Source of the DNA: Oligoflexia bacterium
GTDB lineage: Bacteria; Bdellovibrionota; UBA1018
Length of the DNA stretch: 6,626 nt
NCBI GenBank assembly: GCA_903858195.1
Contig: CAIOHW010000379.1
Location: forward strand, 1 to 6,626
Direction: 5' to 3'
Of the stretch, positions 6,139-6,626 are shown in pieces. How positions within the stretch are numbered: position 1 is the first letter of the stretch; each line of letters opens with the position of its first letter. A program made the translations under genes and the position numbers. The notes below the pieces were generated by a model, which was not told the DNA's origin, searched no databases, and worked only from the letters and a program-made list of their open reading frames with translations.

Positions 6139-6543
6139 TCAGGCTCCGCCGGCAATCTGTTGACGGATCAGAGCGCGCTGGAGCTTGAGCTGGTACTTTT
6201 TAAAGCGGTGCTCGTCCAGATCCGCGTCGCGCAGAACCTTTTCTGCCGTGCTCTGCGCCGCACGTGCCCGCTCCACATCAATCTCGCCACTGAGCTCAAG
6301 CGTCTCGACAGAAAGGACCACCTTGCCGTCTTCCACCTGAAAGAACCCGGTCGAAATCGCGGCTCTGGCCTCGCCCTGACCCTCGACCTGGTATTGAAGG
6401 ACGCCAGTCTCGAGAGCCCCAACCATTGCGGCGTGACCCTCAAGGATCTGAATCTGCCCTTCGGTGCCCGGCAGGGTCACCGAAGAAACCGAGCGTCCCT
6501 CAAGGACCTTTCGCTCCGGCGTGAAGATGCTGAGCTTCAACAT
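6139..6543 (-). CDS. atpC: F1Fo ATP synthase epsilon subunit
   Basis: Epsilon subunit of the F1 sector, which sits on the central stalk with gamma, couples rotation to catalysis and can inhibit ATP hydrolysis through its C-terminal helices. The 134 residues match the usual family length. The N-terminal beta-sandwich (1-84) shows LKLSIFTPERKVLEG at the start, LPGTEGQIQILEGHAAMVGAL (24-44) and GFFQVEDGKVVL (66-77). The C-terminal part (about 88-128) is a helical hairpin rich in Arg, Ala and Glu (VERARAAQSTAEKVL, then HRFKKYQLKLQRALIRQQ). ATG 6543 is preceded by AAGGAG at 8 nt, whose first two A's belong to the atpD TAA stop. It lies 12 bp after atpD and is the last recognisable gene of the operon. 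Confidence 0.97.
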   Translation of the reverse strand: MLKLSIFTPERKVLEGRSVSSVTLPGTEGQIQILEGHAAMVGALETGVLQYQVEGQGEARAAISTGFFQVEDGKVVLSVETLELSGEIDVERARAAQSTAEKVLRDADLDEHRFKKYQLKLQRALIRQQIAGGA

Positions 6544-6555
6544 TTGAACGGCTCC

Positions 6556-6626
6556 TTAGACGAGGCTCTTGGCCTTCGAGATCGCGTCTTCGATCGTACC
6601 CACGAGGTAGAAGGCCTGCTCGGGGA
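6556..6626 (-). CDS. atpD: F1Fo ATP synthase beta subunit, last 22 residues (runs in from the right edge)
   Basis: Reading leftward from the window edge, the frame gives PEQAFYLVGTIEDAISKAKS and ends in LV and a TAA stop (6558-6556). This is the characteristic C-terminus of the catalytic beta subunit, where PEQAF(Y/F)xVGxIxxAxxKA is conserved. The beta subunit binds and turns over ATP in the alpha3beta3 ring. Only the end is present, so nothing can be said about its catalytic motifs. Its position immediately before atpC is the standard order. Confidence 0.95.
   Translation of the reverse strand, partial: PEQAFYLVGTIEDAISKAKSLV

Overview
The window is GC-rich, gene-dense bacterial chromosome with no mobile element, CRISPR array or RNA gene that I can see. 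It suggests a Gram-negative bacterium: there is a bifunctional class A PBP, a lipobox lipoprotein, an exported MltD-like lytic transglycosylase and F1Fo ATP synthase genes. The lytic transglycosylase has an N-terminal helical region (FWLQIYTRYSS...HPELVYEVVDF) that I associate with former Deltaproteobacteria and Bdellovibrionota. I lean towards that group, but this is inference from protein style and gene order, not a measured placement.

Left block (1-2887, minus strand, read right to left): xseB (exonuclease VII small subunit), tlyA (rRNA 2'-O-methyltransferase), a lipoprotein with a patatin-like fold and lost catalytic residues, and a class A penicillin-binding protein (PBP1A type) that runs off the left edge. 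xseB and tlyA overlap by 26 bp, tlyA and the lipoprotein are 2 bp apart, and the lipoprotein stop overlaps the PBP start (ATGA). The four genes are almost certainly one translationally coupled transcript. xseB-tlyA looks like a remnant of the widespread xseA-xseB-(ispA/dxs)-tlyA cluster.

Middle (2888-4455): a 119-bp divergent intergenic region separates xseB from a plus-strand, exported MltD-like lytic transglycosylase with a degenerate C-terminal LysM-like segment. Its 3' end overlaps the 3' end of the next, convergent gene by 26 bp.

Right block (4430-6626, minus strand): the 3' end of atpD, then atpC (end of the ATP synthase operon), then a 92-bp gap, then a 538-residue unrecognised membrane-anchored protein with a long proline-rich linker and beta-sandwich domains, one of them carboxypeptidase-regulatory-like. 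The gap holds a long inverted repeat that buries the Shine-Dalgarno sequence of the 538-residue gene, and a possible promoter inside that repeat.

The strongest candidates for something undescribed are (a) the catalytically dead patatin-like lipoprotein coupled to PBP1A, and (b) the hairpin/promoter arrangement that may insulate the 538-residue gene from ATP synthase read-through. Two enzymes acting on peptidoglycan (PBP1A and the lytic transglycosylase) flank the xseB-tlyA-lipoprotein block, so cell-envelope work is the common theme of the left and middle parts.
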